A stretch of DNA of 23,592 nucleotides from a virus. The stretch's first letter is position 1, and every line of letters begins with the position of its first letter. Below the pieces are notes generated by a model that saw only the letters and a list, made by a program, of their open reading frames with translations, was not told the DNA's origin and searched no databases. Location of the stretch: IMG/VR virus record IMGVR_UViG_3300045118_000332, positions 1-23,592 of that record; one strand, 5' to 3'. Made by a program: the position numbers and the translations under genes. Positions 1-7,245 of this stretch are shown here, one piece after another.

Positions 1-461
1 GCCCAGTCCACATGATTTCTGTTTATAATATCCTTCCAGTCGAACTTTATGGGATTTACATGGGATAAACTTATCCTGCACCAAGTCAGTTTATCGATAT
101 TTTTAATGTCATGCAGCTTTATCCCGTTCGTAACCAGCCCTATCTTAATTCCCAAATCGCTTATAAAGTCTATAATGGCTTCTATGTCTGGGTGCAGAAG
201 GGGTTCTCCTCCACCTGTTATTGTTACCGACTGCCCCCCAAGAGAGGAGAAATCTGTCATCTTGTTAACCAAGTTATCAAAGGTTAACATAGCGTTTTTA
301 TCCCTGTCCTTGCAGGAACAGAAGGCACAGTTCAGGTTGCATTTGTTCGTAAGGTTCAGCTGAAGATGTGTCGGCTTTATCTTCCCGTTCTCCAGCCAAT
401 CCTTGTTGAAGAACAACTTTATCGGCACGGCACTTGCTGAATGATAACTTAACTTGTCCAT
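1..461 (-). CDS. Radical SAM enzyme, N-terminal part (runs off left edge)
   Basis: Read on the minus strand from ATG at 461 with an AAGGA Shine-Dalgarno just upstream; about 153 codons are present and the frame is open to the window edge. The signature iron-sulfur motif KCNLNCAFC (Cys41, Cys45, Cys48, CX3CX2C, with an extra Cys50) binds the 4Fe-4S cluster that cleaves S-adenosylmethionine. It is followed by TGGGEPLLHPDI (about residues 85-96), the SAM-binding GGGEP motif, and by LVTNG, a usual beta-strand of the family. The enzyme class is therefore clear, but the substrate is not: the part seen resembles MoaA/SPASM-type enzymes more than QueE, and any C-terminal SPASM cluster would lie outside the window. 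It is the last gene seen in the virion operon, after two small genes downstream of the fibre gene. A modification of a virion or host peptide, a nucleotide or DNA are all possible. Confidence 0.85.
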   Translation of the reverse strand, partial: MDKLSYHSASAVPIKLFFNKDWLENGKIKPTHLQLNLTNKCNLNCAFCSCKDRDKNAMLTFDNLVNKMTDFSSLGGQSVTITGGGEPLLHPDIEAIIDFISDLGIKIGLVTNGIKLHDIKNIDKLTWCRISLSHVNPIKFDWKDIINRNHVDW

Positions 462-488
462 CAGTAAATATCCTTCACGACCCAAACT

Positions 489-728
489 TCATGGTATTCT
501 TGTAGGGACTATCCCCATTTTCTCCATAATTTTAGCCTGGTTTATCAGCACAAAATCCTGCCTTATCTTTATAATATTAACAGAGTCATATAAAGTCTTA
601 ATCTCTACTTTTGTAGCGTAAGTCAGTTGGACATAAATTACTATACCCACCACGACGGATACTACCGACAGGATATTCGCCAAACTGAATAACTTTGCTG
701 TTGTAATGTCTTTAATATGTTCTACCAT
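489..728 (-). CDS. Small single-span membrane protein, possible holin-like
   Basis: A 79-residue protein with a clear Shine-Dalgarno (AAAGGAAAA) before its ATG. Residues about 13-35 are hydrophobic (LFSLANILSVVSVVVGIVIY) and form one probable membrane helix. The rest is a polar, probably helical tail with Lys and Ile-rich heptad-like spacing. It lies between a 60-residue protein and the radical SAM gene, downstream of the fibre gene, where phages often keep lysis genes. A holin or antiholin role is possible from size and position only. No family was recognised. Confidence 0.6.
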   Translation of the reverse strand: MVEHIKDITTAKLFSLANILSVVSVVVGIVIYVQLTYATKVEIKTLYDSVNIIKIRQDFVLINQAKIMEKMGIVPTRIP

Positions 729-740
729 TTTACTTTTCCT

Positions 741-923
741 TTATTCAGTGACAATAGCATCATAAGACGATATAAGTGCGTCGACTTCCGCCTCTCTTTC
801 CACATTGGGATTAAACTGAAAATTACTCTTTTCAGCCATCAAATTCCTTATGTCGTATGTTGTTTCATTTCCGCTTTCATCTACTGACTTAAAAAGATAA
901 TCATTTATCTTAATATATTCCAT
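741..923 (-). CDS. Small acidic hypothetical protein
   Basis: A 60-residue acidic protein with a strong AAGGAGG site upstream of ATG. The N-terminal half (MEYIKINDYLFKSVDESG) looks like short beta strands and the C-terminal half (REAEVDALISSYDAIV) a helix. It starts 9 bases after the fibre gene stop, so it is probably translated from the same message. Proteins of this type downstream of phage fibres are sometimes assembly helpers, but nothing in this sequence proves that. No family was recognised. Confidence 0.6.
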   Translation of the reverse strand: MEYIKINDYLFKSVDESGNETTYDIRNLMAEKSNFQFNPNVEREAEVDALISSYDAIVTE

Positions 924-932
924 GTTTCCTCC

Positions 933-3900
933 TTATGCTATAAGACCTAATTCTTGCAAGCGGTCAATAATAGCACTTATTGCTGTTCTGGCTTCAGCGT
1001 CTTGAGTTGCTCCTCCACTTGGGTCTGATACCGTTGCTGGCTGGTCAACAGGAGTGGCATTATAGAAACCAAGCAATTGGTTCGTAGCAGTTCCTATTTT
1101 AGTTCCTGTAGATGTTGATAAGGCAATATTTTTACCACCAATAAATGTAAGGTCTCCAGTTGTAGCTGCTATTCTGAAACTTTCTGTATTATTTATCCCG
1201 AAAAGCATACCATAATTGGCAGCATTTTTTATGATAGAATCACCTATAACAGCACCAACAAGACCTCCATCAGCTGTTCCCGCTACTGTCGTAGTTAAAT
1301 ATTGCGTTGTTCCAAGAAATTGGGTTATTGCAGGAGAGTAACTTCCACTTACACCCTCGATACGCATCCCTCCACCATTTGTAGCGGTTGTAATATGCAA
1401 ATTTGTAGCAGGGTATGTGGTAGCACTAATTCCGATAGCAATATTCCCGTCAAATCTAACGTTGCCTGCATCTATCCACTGTGCCCATGCTCTCGTTAGT
1501 GTCATATTCGTTCCGTTAGCGGGAGCATTAGCGATATACACAGTTGCAGCATCAGTTGTCGTTACACTCGCATTTGTAGCTGCTAATGTGGGCTGCTGAT
1601 AATTATTAAATCCAAAAGATGCGGCTGTTCCTGAAGCTGCAGTAGCATTATCCGTATAAGTTCTTGCTACCTGATTAAACCATCCGACAGAAGTCCCAGA
1701 AGCCCCAGCAGTGCCTGTTCCTGCGTCCATTACAATCTCGGATGGGTTAAGTTGAATCATTGGCTTAACTTGTGTTACACCAGTAGCAGTTACTGTGCCA
1801 GTGAATTTATTCGATGACCTATCTCTTACGATTGTCGTCTTTGAAGGGTCAGCATTTTCAATATCTGGAACACACATCGCACCAATCTCATATAATTCAA
1901 GCGAGTCAAAGTTCAATGTAAGACTATCGCAATTCGTGCTTCTTCCAAAATAGAACGATGTACTACCAGCTGTAAACTCAACAATATATTGTGTCCAACT
2001 TGTAGATGTAAAAGGAACAGAAGTAGAACCTGTCGTTGAGCCTGTTGAAAATATTGGAGAATTGGCTATTGAAGAAACCTTTGCCCAAAAAACTGCCCTA
2101 TATTTCTTCCCAACAGTCAACACTGCTTGCGAAACATAACACTGGCTATTGCTTGCATCTTGCACAAACTTACAAGAATTAGCACCACTTTGAAAATCTA
2201 CACTGTCCTGTGAAATAGCAGATGTTCCAGCAGTTGTTTCTGACCAATTAGCAAAAACATCCGCTCCACCACCACCAGCAGTCTCAAATCCACCGTTTAA
2301 TGTTGGAGTAGATGAAGAAATAATCGGAGTCATTAACCCCCACTGGTCTGCAAAAGAAATACCTCGCTCTCTTAGAGTTCTGACTTCCGCCTGAGTCAAA
2401 GCACGATTAAATAACGTTGCTAAATAAATTCTATCATTATAAATTTGAGTAGTGCTTGCTGTGCCAATAATTGCATTTGTAGAAGTTACTGAACCTGCCC
2501 AAGTAGGAGGTGTCCCAGAAGTTGAATCTACATTGGTTTGAAGAATCCCATTAACATAAATACTCATACTTGGAGTTGTTGCATTTCTAACAAAAGCAAC
2601 ATCTACAATCTTTCCGCCATAATTAGATACAAAATTTTGAACATATGCTATCGTGGCATCAGACGTTGTAGCACCGTATAATCGGACATATAAACTTCCC
2701 CCTGAAGTAATAAGCGTTTCTAATCCATAATTCGCCACTGTTGTAGTAGTAGATGAAGATAATCCCATTATACCTATTGATGCAGAAGGACTACTCGTAG
2801 GAACTGCGATTCTTTCAAAGATAGTAAAATCTGAAGTCCCTATATTTTGATTCATAGTATGATATATTCTTGTATTTGCAGTAACCCCATCAAAATACAA
2901 TGCTCCTGCCCAAGACTTATTAGCAAGTATAGAATTTAATCCAGAACCGTCAACAGTAACATCGCTATTTCTCGTTCCACTACCTAAATCCTCAAATGTT
3001 TGATAACCATCATAAGTAATTGTCCCTGTGGTTGTTCCGTTGACTAATGTGCAGTTCCTAATTTGTGCAAAACCTGTAGAAGTTACTGCCACATCACATA
3101 GACTGCCGTTAAATACGCAGTTTTCTGCATAGGCTAATGCATCCCCAGCCTGCGACCATAAGCCATAAGATGTCGTGGAAGTCGTTGAGATTCCAGTAGA
3201 ATTGTAAAGGTTCATTATTGAATCGCTACTTGATGAATTATCTGAGTCATAAATAGCCGCAGAAGTAGTAGCACCACTGACGGTTGATTTCAATTCATAG
3301 ACATTCAGTGTTGTATTCGCCTCAGCGGTTGCGGCATTTACCATATATAATCCATAAGAGTTTGTAGAATTAGAAATGGTTATGGTAACATTTCTTATCT
3401 CACCGCCTGCGTCAAGATACGCAATACCCCAGTTATTCGTTGCTGCCCCAGACATTGTAATTGCCACATTCCATACACGGCATCCAGAGAATATAGTTCC
3501 ACCAACGGCATTAAATCTTATGCCGTGATTTGTTCCACCAGCCCCAGAGTGAGTAATAGATAAATTGGCTATTCTTACATTGTCCGCTGTAATATCAAAC
3601 ATATTTATACCATTAGTAGCACAAGTAACCGTGGTTTGTCCTACACCCTGCCCAACTATATTTACTGCCTGAGTTATATCAATATCATCTGTGACTGTAT
3701 AAGTTCCAGCCGCAAGGATAAGAGTATCTCCTGCTGTGGCTGCCGCAGCATAAGTTTCTATGTTCCCGCCAATAGGAACATAGGTAACATTTCCTGAATT
3801 CCAGTCTATTTTCTCCGTTGTCCCATCACCAATAGAAACATCTCCCGTAGATGACAAGGTAGTTCCAGTAATGGCAGCTGGAGTAGTTGCTCCTACGGTA

Positions 3901-4205
3901 GTTCCATTTATCGTGCCTCCAGTTATTGTTACATTTGAAAAATCCACATTTGTTTCGATTATGTCCCAATTTGCTCCAACTGTAGCATGGTCTCCTGCGG
4001 CTGTTACCGTTTTTGCAATAATGGCATCTCCAGCAACAACATTTGGCCCAGATGCTCCTCCTATCTTGCCCGCAACAGAAACTATATACATATCGCCCCC
4101 AACGGCTGCTGGATAATTAGGATTAGCAGAGCAATTTATTACACCTTTATATCCTATCGGCAAACCTCCTCCGAGCGTGAGCGTACTCGAACGTGTAACA
4201 ACCAT
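933..4205 (-). CDS. Large phage fibre/adhesin with beta-helix, LamG-like and CBM-like regions
   Basis: A 1090-residue virion protein, probably the receptor-binding fibre or spike. In order: an N-terminal region (1-145) with GGTINGTTVGATTPAAITG, typical of environmental phage fibres; a right-handed beta-helix stretch (about 147-410) beginning with a GDTLILAAGTYTV turn as in pectate-lyase-like proteins; a concanavalin/LamG-like region (about 425-620) with ALYFDG, SIYVNG and LATLFNRALTQAEVRTL; a carbohydrate-binding-like jelly roll (about 640-770) with NGGFETAGG, ANW and YRAVFWAKV; and a beta-rich stalk ending in GTKIGTATNQLLGFY and a C-terminal helix EARTAISAIIDRLQELGLI, a common trimerising end. 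Composition is strongly Thr/Ser/Ala/Gly. The SD is TAAGGAGGG before ATG. Domain limits are estimated by eye. Enzymatic activity of the beta-helix is not shown. Confidence 0.85.
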   Translation of the reverse strand: MVVTRSSTLTLGGGLPIGYKGVINCSANPNYPAAVGGDMYIVSVAGKIGGASGPNVVAGDAIIAKTVTAAGDHATVGANWDIIETNVDFSNVTITGGTINGTTVGATTPAAITGTTLSSTGDVSIGDGTTEKIDWNSGNVTYVPIGGNIETYAAAATAGDTLILAAGTYTVTDDIDITQAVNIVGQGVGQTTVTCATNGINMFDITADNVRIANLSITHSGAGGTNHGIRFNAVGGTIFSGCRVWNVAITMSGAATNNWGIAYLDAGGEIRNVTITISNSTNSYGLYMVNAATAEANTTLNVYELKSTVSGATTSAAIYDSDNSSSSDSIMNLYNSTGISTTSTTSYGLWSQAGDALAYAENCVFNGSLCDVAVTSTGFAQIRNCTLVNGTTTGTITYDGYQTFEDLGSGTRNSDVTVDGSGLNSILANKSWAGALYFDGVTANTRIYHTMNQNIGTSDFTIFERIAVPTSSPSASIGIMGLSSSTTTTVANYGLETLITSGGSLYVRLYGATTSDATIAYVQNFVSNYGGKIVDVAFVRNATTPSMSIYVNGILQTNVDSTSGTPPTWAGSVTSTNAIIGTASTTQIYNDRIYLATLFNRALTQAEVRTLRERGISFADQWGLMTPIISSSTPTLNGGFETAGGGGADVFANWSETTAGTSAISQDSVDFQSGANSCKFVQDASNSQCYVSQAVLTVGKKYRAVFWAKVSSIANSPIFSTGSTTGSTSVPFTSTSWTQYIVEFTAGSTSFYFGRSTNCDSLTLNFDSLELYEIGAMCVPDIENADPSKTTIVRDRSSNKFTGTVTATGVTQVKPMIQLNPSEIVMDAGTGTAGASGTSVGWFNQVARTYTDNATAASGTAASFGFNNYQQPTLAATNASVTTTDAATVYIANAPANGTNMTLTRAWAQWIDAGNVRFDGNIAIGISATTYPATNLHITTATNGGGMRIEGVSGSYSPAITQFLGTTQYLTTTVAGTADGGLVGAVIGDSIIKNAANYGMLFGINNTESFRIAATTGDLTFIGGKNIALSTSTGTKIGTATNQLLGFYNATPVDQPATVSDPSGGATQDAEARTAISAIIDRLQELGLIA

Positions 4206-4218
4206 TTTATATCCCTCC

Positions 4219-4587
4219 TTATCTGCTTCTTGCTATTATCAAAGACAAAGCATTTGTAGCATTAGTAGTGAGCCTTTTTACTCTCATTCTTGTAAAGGAA
4301 CATGGAGTGTCTATAATCCATGCCCCCGCTGCTGTTGCGGTAGCAGAACCAGTTAATGCCGTAGTAACATCAGTCCATGAAGCAGAACTTGCGGCAGTGG
4401 TTGATGGGTTTGTTGTCGCTTCAAGAGATAGTGTGGTAGCGGTCACAGTAGGGAACGCTATTGTCACATATCTCCAGTCTTCTATATTCATATTGAAATA
4501 TGTATATGAAGTAACAGCATTGCCCAAATCACCTTCCGCAACTGTTACGGATATTACACCAGAATCTCCGCCTATTTTTTCTAACAT
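4219..4587 (-). CDS. Small beta-rich putative virion protein
   Basis: A 122-residue protein rich in Thr, Ala and Ser, with alternating beta-strand-like segments (RYVTIAFPTVTATTLSLEATT, residues about 38-58) and a basic end. It has a good GGAGGGTGG site before ATG and stops 13 bases before the fibre gene start. Composition and position fit a small virion or fibre-base protein, for example a head fibre, decoration or tail accessory protein. The central segment resembles the beta-sandwich of small binding modules that compare a measured value with a reference, but this is a loose impression. No family was recognised with confidence. Confidence 0.6.
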   Translation of the reverse strand: MLEKIGGDSGVISVTVAEGDLGNAVTSYTYFNMNIEDWRYVTIAFPTVTATTLSLEATTNPSTTAASSASWTDVTTALTGSATATAAGAWIIDTPCSFTRMRVKRLTTNATNALSLIIARSR

Positions 4588-4602
4588 TTTCCACCCTCCT
4601 TT

Positions 4603-4686
4603 TTAATTTTCTTTAATTTTCGCTATAATGTCCGAAGCAGGGGCAACCGTAAATAGCATTATCATCCCAGCCAAAAATCGTTTCAT
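4603..4686 (-). CDS. 27-residue hydrophobic micro-protein
   Basis: ATG at 4686 is preceded by AAGGAGGTAAAT, one of the best ribosome sites in the operon. The product has a basic start (MKRF), a hydrophobic core of about 13 residues (LAGMIMLFTVAPA) and a short charged end. It looks like a truncated signal peptide or a very small membrane peptide. Its SD lies inside the end of the upstream zinc-motif gene, whose stop is 3 bases upstream of this ATG, so the two are probably translationally coupled. Function unknown. It could be only a leader, but the ribosome site argues for translation. Confidence 0.45.
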   Translation of the reverse strand: MKRFLAGMIMLFTVAPASDIIAKIKEN

Positions 4687-4688
4687 AT

Positions 4689-4847
4689 TTACCTCCTTGC
4701 TCCTGGTTCATCTTTACAAGTGGTTCTGTGGACTAACTTACCCCTTTGATATACCATTTCAAGTCTGCGACCTGTTAGTCCGCAGACCGCACATTCATAT
4801 TTTTGCCCAAGGAACCTCCCATCTTTAGTTGGCCCTCTACGTACCAT
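4689..4847 (-). CDS. Small zinc-motif protein
   Basis: A 52-residue basic protein starting at ATG 4847 with GGAG seven bases upstream. It has YECAVCG (CxxC, Cys19 and Cys22) followed later by a His and Cys (LVHRTTCK), a layout expected of a small zinc-binding fold with CxxC...H...C ligands. The surrounding residues are rich in Arg and Lys, which suggests nucleic acid contact. It lies between the 40-residue exported protein and the 27-residue micro-protein. No family was recognised; zinc binding is inferred from the motif only. Confidence 0.55.
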   Translation of the reverse strand: MVRRGPTKDGRFLGQKYECAVCGLTGRRLEMVYQRGKLVHRTTCKDEPGARR

Positions 4848-4878
4848 AACAACACTCCATAAAACACCAAAACTTATT

Positions 4879-4906
4879 GGGCGGAGAGCCTGGTGCTTAT
4901 CCGCCC
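4879..4906 (-). terminator. Stem-loop after the exported 40-residue gene
   Basis: A hairpin with a 7-base perfect outer stem (GGGCGGA/TCCGCCC) and an inner AGC/GCT pairing. On the minus strand it follows the stop at 4913 closely and is trailed by AATAAGTTTTGG, which has no long U-tract. It may be a weak or partial terminator, or an mRNA 3'-end stabiliser or processing site between the capsid part and the fibre part of the operon. Confidence 0.4.
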
Positions 4907-4912
4907 TTTAAG

Positions 4913-5035
4913 TTACTGCGTGATAATAACATTCACAGTTCCATCGACCGTATCGAAGTTGGTTGTTCCAGCAAAAGCCGCAGAGAACATAAAAGCCAAC
5001 ATCAAAAACCCCACCCCGATATTTCTAAAGTTCAT
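4913..5035 (-). CDS. 40-residue protein with signal peptide
   Basis: ATG at 5035 is preceded by AAGGAGGTGAAAAG, a near-ideal ribosome site. The product has a classic Sec signal: MNFRN, a hydrophobic core GVGFLMLAFMFSAAF, then AFA, a signal peptidase I-type cleavage site (about residues 22-24). The mature part would be only about 16 residues (GTTNFDTVDGTVNVII...). It follows the capsid gene directly. An exported peptide this short is unusual in a virion operon; a role at the host envelope, or a small membrane-retained peptide, is possible. No family was recognised. Confidence 0.6.
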   Translation of the reverse strand: MNFRNIGVGFLMLAFMFSAAFAGTTNFDTVDGTVNVIITQ

Positions 5036-5056
5036 CTTTTCACCTCCTTAACCAAA

Positions 5057-5080
5057 TGTCAGTTTTTGTAGGAACTGACA
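5057..5080 (-). terminator. Stem-loop just downstream of the capsid stop
   Basis: A perfect 8-base stem (TGTCAGTT/AACTGACA) with an 8-base loop, starting 11 bases after the capsid stop codon at 5092 on the minus strand. It is followed by TTTGG rather than a long U-tract. Such a hairpin could act as a partial terminator or protect the 3' end of the abundant capsid message while letting some readthrough into the small genes. It ends a few bases before the Shine-Dalgarno of the next gene. Confidence 0.45.
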
Positions 5081-5091
5081 AACCCTATGAG

Positions 5092-6702
5092 CTATGCTCC
5101 TGTCGTTCCGAAAATCCCCATTGGGTCATCATATCCAGCAGAAGCCCTGCCTGATATTTTTACCTTTGCATCACCTGTATCGCTCGATGTTACCGTATTG
5201 CTGTTTATGCAATACTTCTCATAGTTACCTATGAGGACAGACTATATCTTCCCTTACGGGCCGGGAGCTCTTGCGACGGATTATTATTGGGATTCACCGT
5301 CATAGTCGTTACACCTTCCGTAGAACCTTTGCCCTCTACGGCTCGGCTCGGTATTGTCCTTTTAGGATGTCCACCGAATTCCCCCAGTATTTTTTTGCTG
5401 TGCCCTCTGCTATTTAACTTTTTAATCTCATTGTAATATTCCCTATATTGCTTATTCCTAATAACCACTTCGAGCTTTCTTATTTCGTGTTCAGGATACC
5501 AGTTAATAGACTCTCTACTTTTCAGAAAATCTAAAACTATCTCGGCTTGTCTTCTTTTCACCTTTAGATAGGGTAAAATATTCTCAAGAACTTCTATGGT
5601 GTCCTGTCTTTTATTAGACGACCAGCAATAGGAAATTTGAGATTGAAAATAACGAGGCTGATAGACTATAATACTTCCACCAAAAGTTCCCTTAATCCAG
5701 TAAATTAAATCTTTACATGAATTGGCAACTTTCAAATTATGGCGATAATAATAGGAATGACTTCGTCTTCTTCTATCTGTATTTCGATAAATACCCATAG
5801 TCCCTTCACCATCAATTATGCCAGCCAAATATATATAATCTTCAGTTTTTGCTAAAAACACAACCGACTCCTTGTTTCAAAAAGTCATCATCTGCTTCCA
5901 TCTTTGGCCTTAATCTTTCAAACAGAATAAGACCGTGATAGTCGCACTGGACAAACCATGCGTCAGTATCCGTCAAATAATGGTTCACGACATATTTCAG
6001 GTCGAGGTCAAGCAACGGGTTTTTATCGTTGTTCGCTGTTCCCGATTTAAGTTGTGACTCCAATATGACAGATGCGTTCCACCTGTTGGCCGGGGCTATG
6101 ATAAGGGTCTTCGGTATCAATGCTATATTGATACTGTTGGACTCTGTCGCCGTTTCCGCCAAAGTCAACATGGTCTCTAAACTGGTAGGAGTGAGGTCTG
6201 CATCCGTAGCCGCCCTATTGCTCCATGTTCCGCCAGAAGCCCAAGGATGGTTGGTTGCGAATAAAGCTACCCCATCAGTTCCAGATAATCCGCCGCCAGC
6301 ATAAGAAGCCGTAAAACCGTTGTTGAGAACGTTTGCTGCCAGAACTTCCCACCTTTGTTTTATAGACCTTGCGAGTGCTGTTCCGAGTTTTGATTTAAAC
6401 ACACTATACAGGTCATCATCGTATGCTTCCCTCGAAATCCTTGCACCTATCGCAAAAGTCTTATGCGTGAAGGTGGTATCGTATCCCTGCGTCAAATCGC
6501 TATAGGATACTGGAGCTCCTTCATTCTTCTCTGTCGCAGCACCTACTCCTTCAATGGTTGTCGCTTTCTCATACTGTCTGTTCGATGTTTTCACGTTGAA
6601 TATCTTTGAATATTCATCTGGATATTGCTTATAGGCAAGAGCTATAACATCAAATAGCCCTGGGGCCATTAAATCAGCAAATCCAGCTCTAAGCATCGTC
6701 AT
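5092..6702 (-). CDS. Major capsid protein, gene split by a group I intron
   Basis: Exon 1 is 6702 down to about 5863 (280 codons, ATG with GGGAGGTGA upstream). The product matches the phage capsid family with TPTSLETML, PKTLIIAPANRW, SGTANNDKNPL, VNHYLTDTDAWFVQCDYHGLILFERLRP. In the raw reading exon 1 runs into the intron and stops after 286 codons, lacking the family's usual end. That end is found at about 5217-5092: KYCINSN, then TGDAKVKISGRASAGYDDP, MGIFGTTGA and a stop, matching the usual C-terminal (D-A-K-x-K...R-x-S-x-G-x-x-D-P-x-G-I-x-G) strand. Joined, the protein is about 321 residues. The proposed junction is GGT|AAG (5863 to 5217); GGT|TAT (5863 to 5214) is also in frame. The protein forms the HK97-fold shell. 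It follows the scaffold and decoration genes as expected. Confidence 0.85.
5218..5862 (-). other. Group I self-splicing intron in the capsid gene
   Basis: The catalytic core is readable on the minus strand. P4 is TTCGGT (at 5373-5378) with ACCGAG (5347-5352), enclosing a P5 hairpin TCCT/AGGA. P6a is a perfect 7-base hairpin (CCGTAGA/TCTACGG, 5318-5341). P7 pairs GACTA (5302-5306) with TAGTC (5240-5244) in the conserved GAAGATATAGTC element. P9 is CTCATAG-GTAA-CTATGAG (5218-5235), capped by a GNRA-type tetraloop. A candidate P1 pairs exon end GTCGGT (5863-5868) with GCTGGC (5820-5825), ending in the needed U.G at the splice site. The six bases after the P9 G (AAGTAT) can pair with TATATTT next to the guide (P10). 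The flanking exons rejoin in frame. Exact ends are by eye: the 3' end could be 5218 or 5215, and the 5' end is less sure than the core. Confidence 0.82.
5229..5861 (-). CDS. LAGLIDADG homing endonuclease encoded by the capsid intron
   Basis: A 210-residue reading frame with one LAGLIDADG motif (YLAGIIDGEG, residues 11-20, acidic Asp17) and the family's later helix (ILPYLKVKRRQAEIVLDFL, about 95-113). A single motif suggests it acts as a homodimer that cuts intronless capsid alleles and spreads the intron. The start is GTG at 5861, with AAGGAG six bases upstream; that ribosome site lies in the capsid exon, so only unspliced RNA carries site plus gene. The frame differs from the capsid frame. 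From about residue 160 the protein is simply a translation of the intron core (TIPSRAVEGKG...), so the functional protein probably ends before that or tolerates a tail. Not an intein: no splicing blocks flank the motif. Confidence 0.85.
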   Translation of the reverse strand: MFLAKTEDYIYLAGIIDGEGTMGIYRNTDRRRRSHSYYYRHNLKVANSCKDLIYWIKGTFGGSIIVYQPRYFQSQISYCWSSNKRQDTIEVLENILPYLKVKRRQAEIVLDFLKSRESINWYPEHEIRKLEVVIRNKQYREYYNEIKKLNSRGHSKKILGEFGGHPKRTIPSRAVEGKGSTEGVTTMTVNPNNNPSQELPARKGRYSLSS

Positions 6703-6723
6703 TTATAGTCACCTCCCTTTTTA

Positions 6724-7230
6724 TTACGCTAACGTTCCGTAAGCATGGGAAGCCAGATTGAATTTTACATATTTCATCTGGTTCGTCCCTACAGCCGAGT
6801 CTACACCTGTCGTCGGGTCTTTTGCACATTCTCCGATAACCTTGAACACATCATAAGTAGAACCCGAAGAGTTCACATACTGTGCTCCAGTTGTCCCCGT
6901 TAAATCAAAGCAGGCAGCCGAAGACCTTGTGGTGTAGCAGTCTGCCAAAGCACCTGTTGACACCATAGCCTCGAATATCATATTTGGGTCATCCCAAACA
7001 TAAATCGGGTCTCCTGCTGTTGAAGAAGTGCACGAACTTGCTGCAACTCCCAAATAAAGTCCTGCCGCACTGTTTGATGCTCCGACAGAAACTCTTCCTG
7101 CCGAATCAAGGATAACAACATCCCCTATCGCTATTGTCTGCGAAGCGGTTAGCGGGTATTTTCTTGGGTTCGGGTCAAGACCATTACCTTTCATTACTGG
7201 CTTAAAGCCATATCTCGTCGCATTTGCCAT
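6724..7230 (-). CDS. Probable capsid decoration/head protein
   Basis: A 168-residue Ala/Ser/Thr/Gly-rich protein with strand-type segments and a central GDVVILDSAGRVSVG (about 36-50), LYLGVAASS and GDPIYVWDDPNMIFEA (about 73-88). This pattern of short beta segments with a 'value, default, quality' type layout is common in phage head decoration or stabilisation proteins encoded immediately upstream of the capsid. It sits 21 bases before the capsid start and has AAGGAAGGTGA before its ATG. The role is inferred from composition and gene order; no specific family is claimed. Confidence 0.6.
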   Translation of the reverse strand: MANATRYGFKPVMKGNGLDPNPRKYPLTASQTIAIGDVVILDSAGRVSVGASNSAAGLYLGVAASSCTSSTAGDPIYVWDDPNMIFEAMVSTGALADCYTTRSSAACFDLTGTTGAQYVNSSGSTYDVFKVIGECAKDPTTGVDSAVGTNQMKYVKFNLASHAYGTLA

Positions 7231-7245
7231 TTGTTTTCACCTTCC

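Noticed and set aside
1302-4259. Several plus-strand frames inside the fibre gene and the start of its neighbour
   Set aside because: They are opposite-strand shadows of the 1090-residue fibre; they have no ribosome sites and low-complexity translations.
5842-6702. Capsid as a truncated pseudogene, or interrupted by an intein
   Set aside because: The missing end is found intact and in frame downstream, and the break has a group I core. No intein splicing blocks flank the endonuclease motif, which starts only about 12 residues into its frame.
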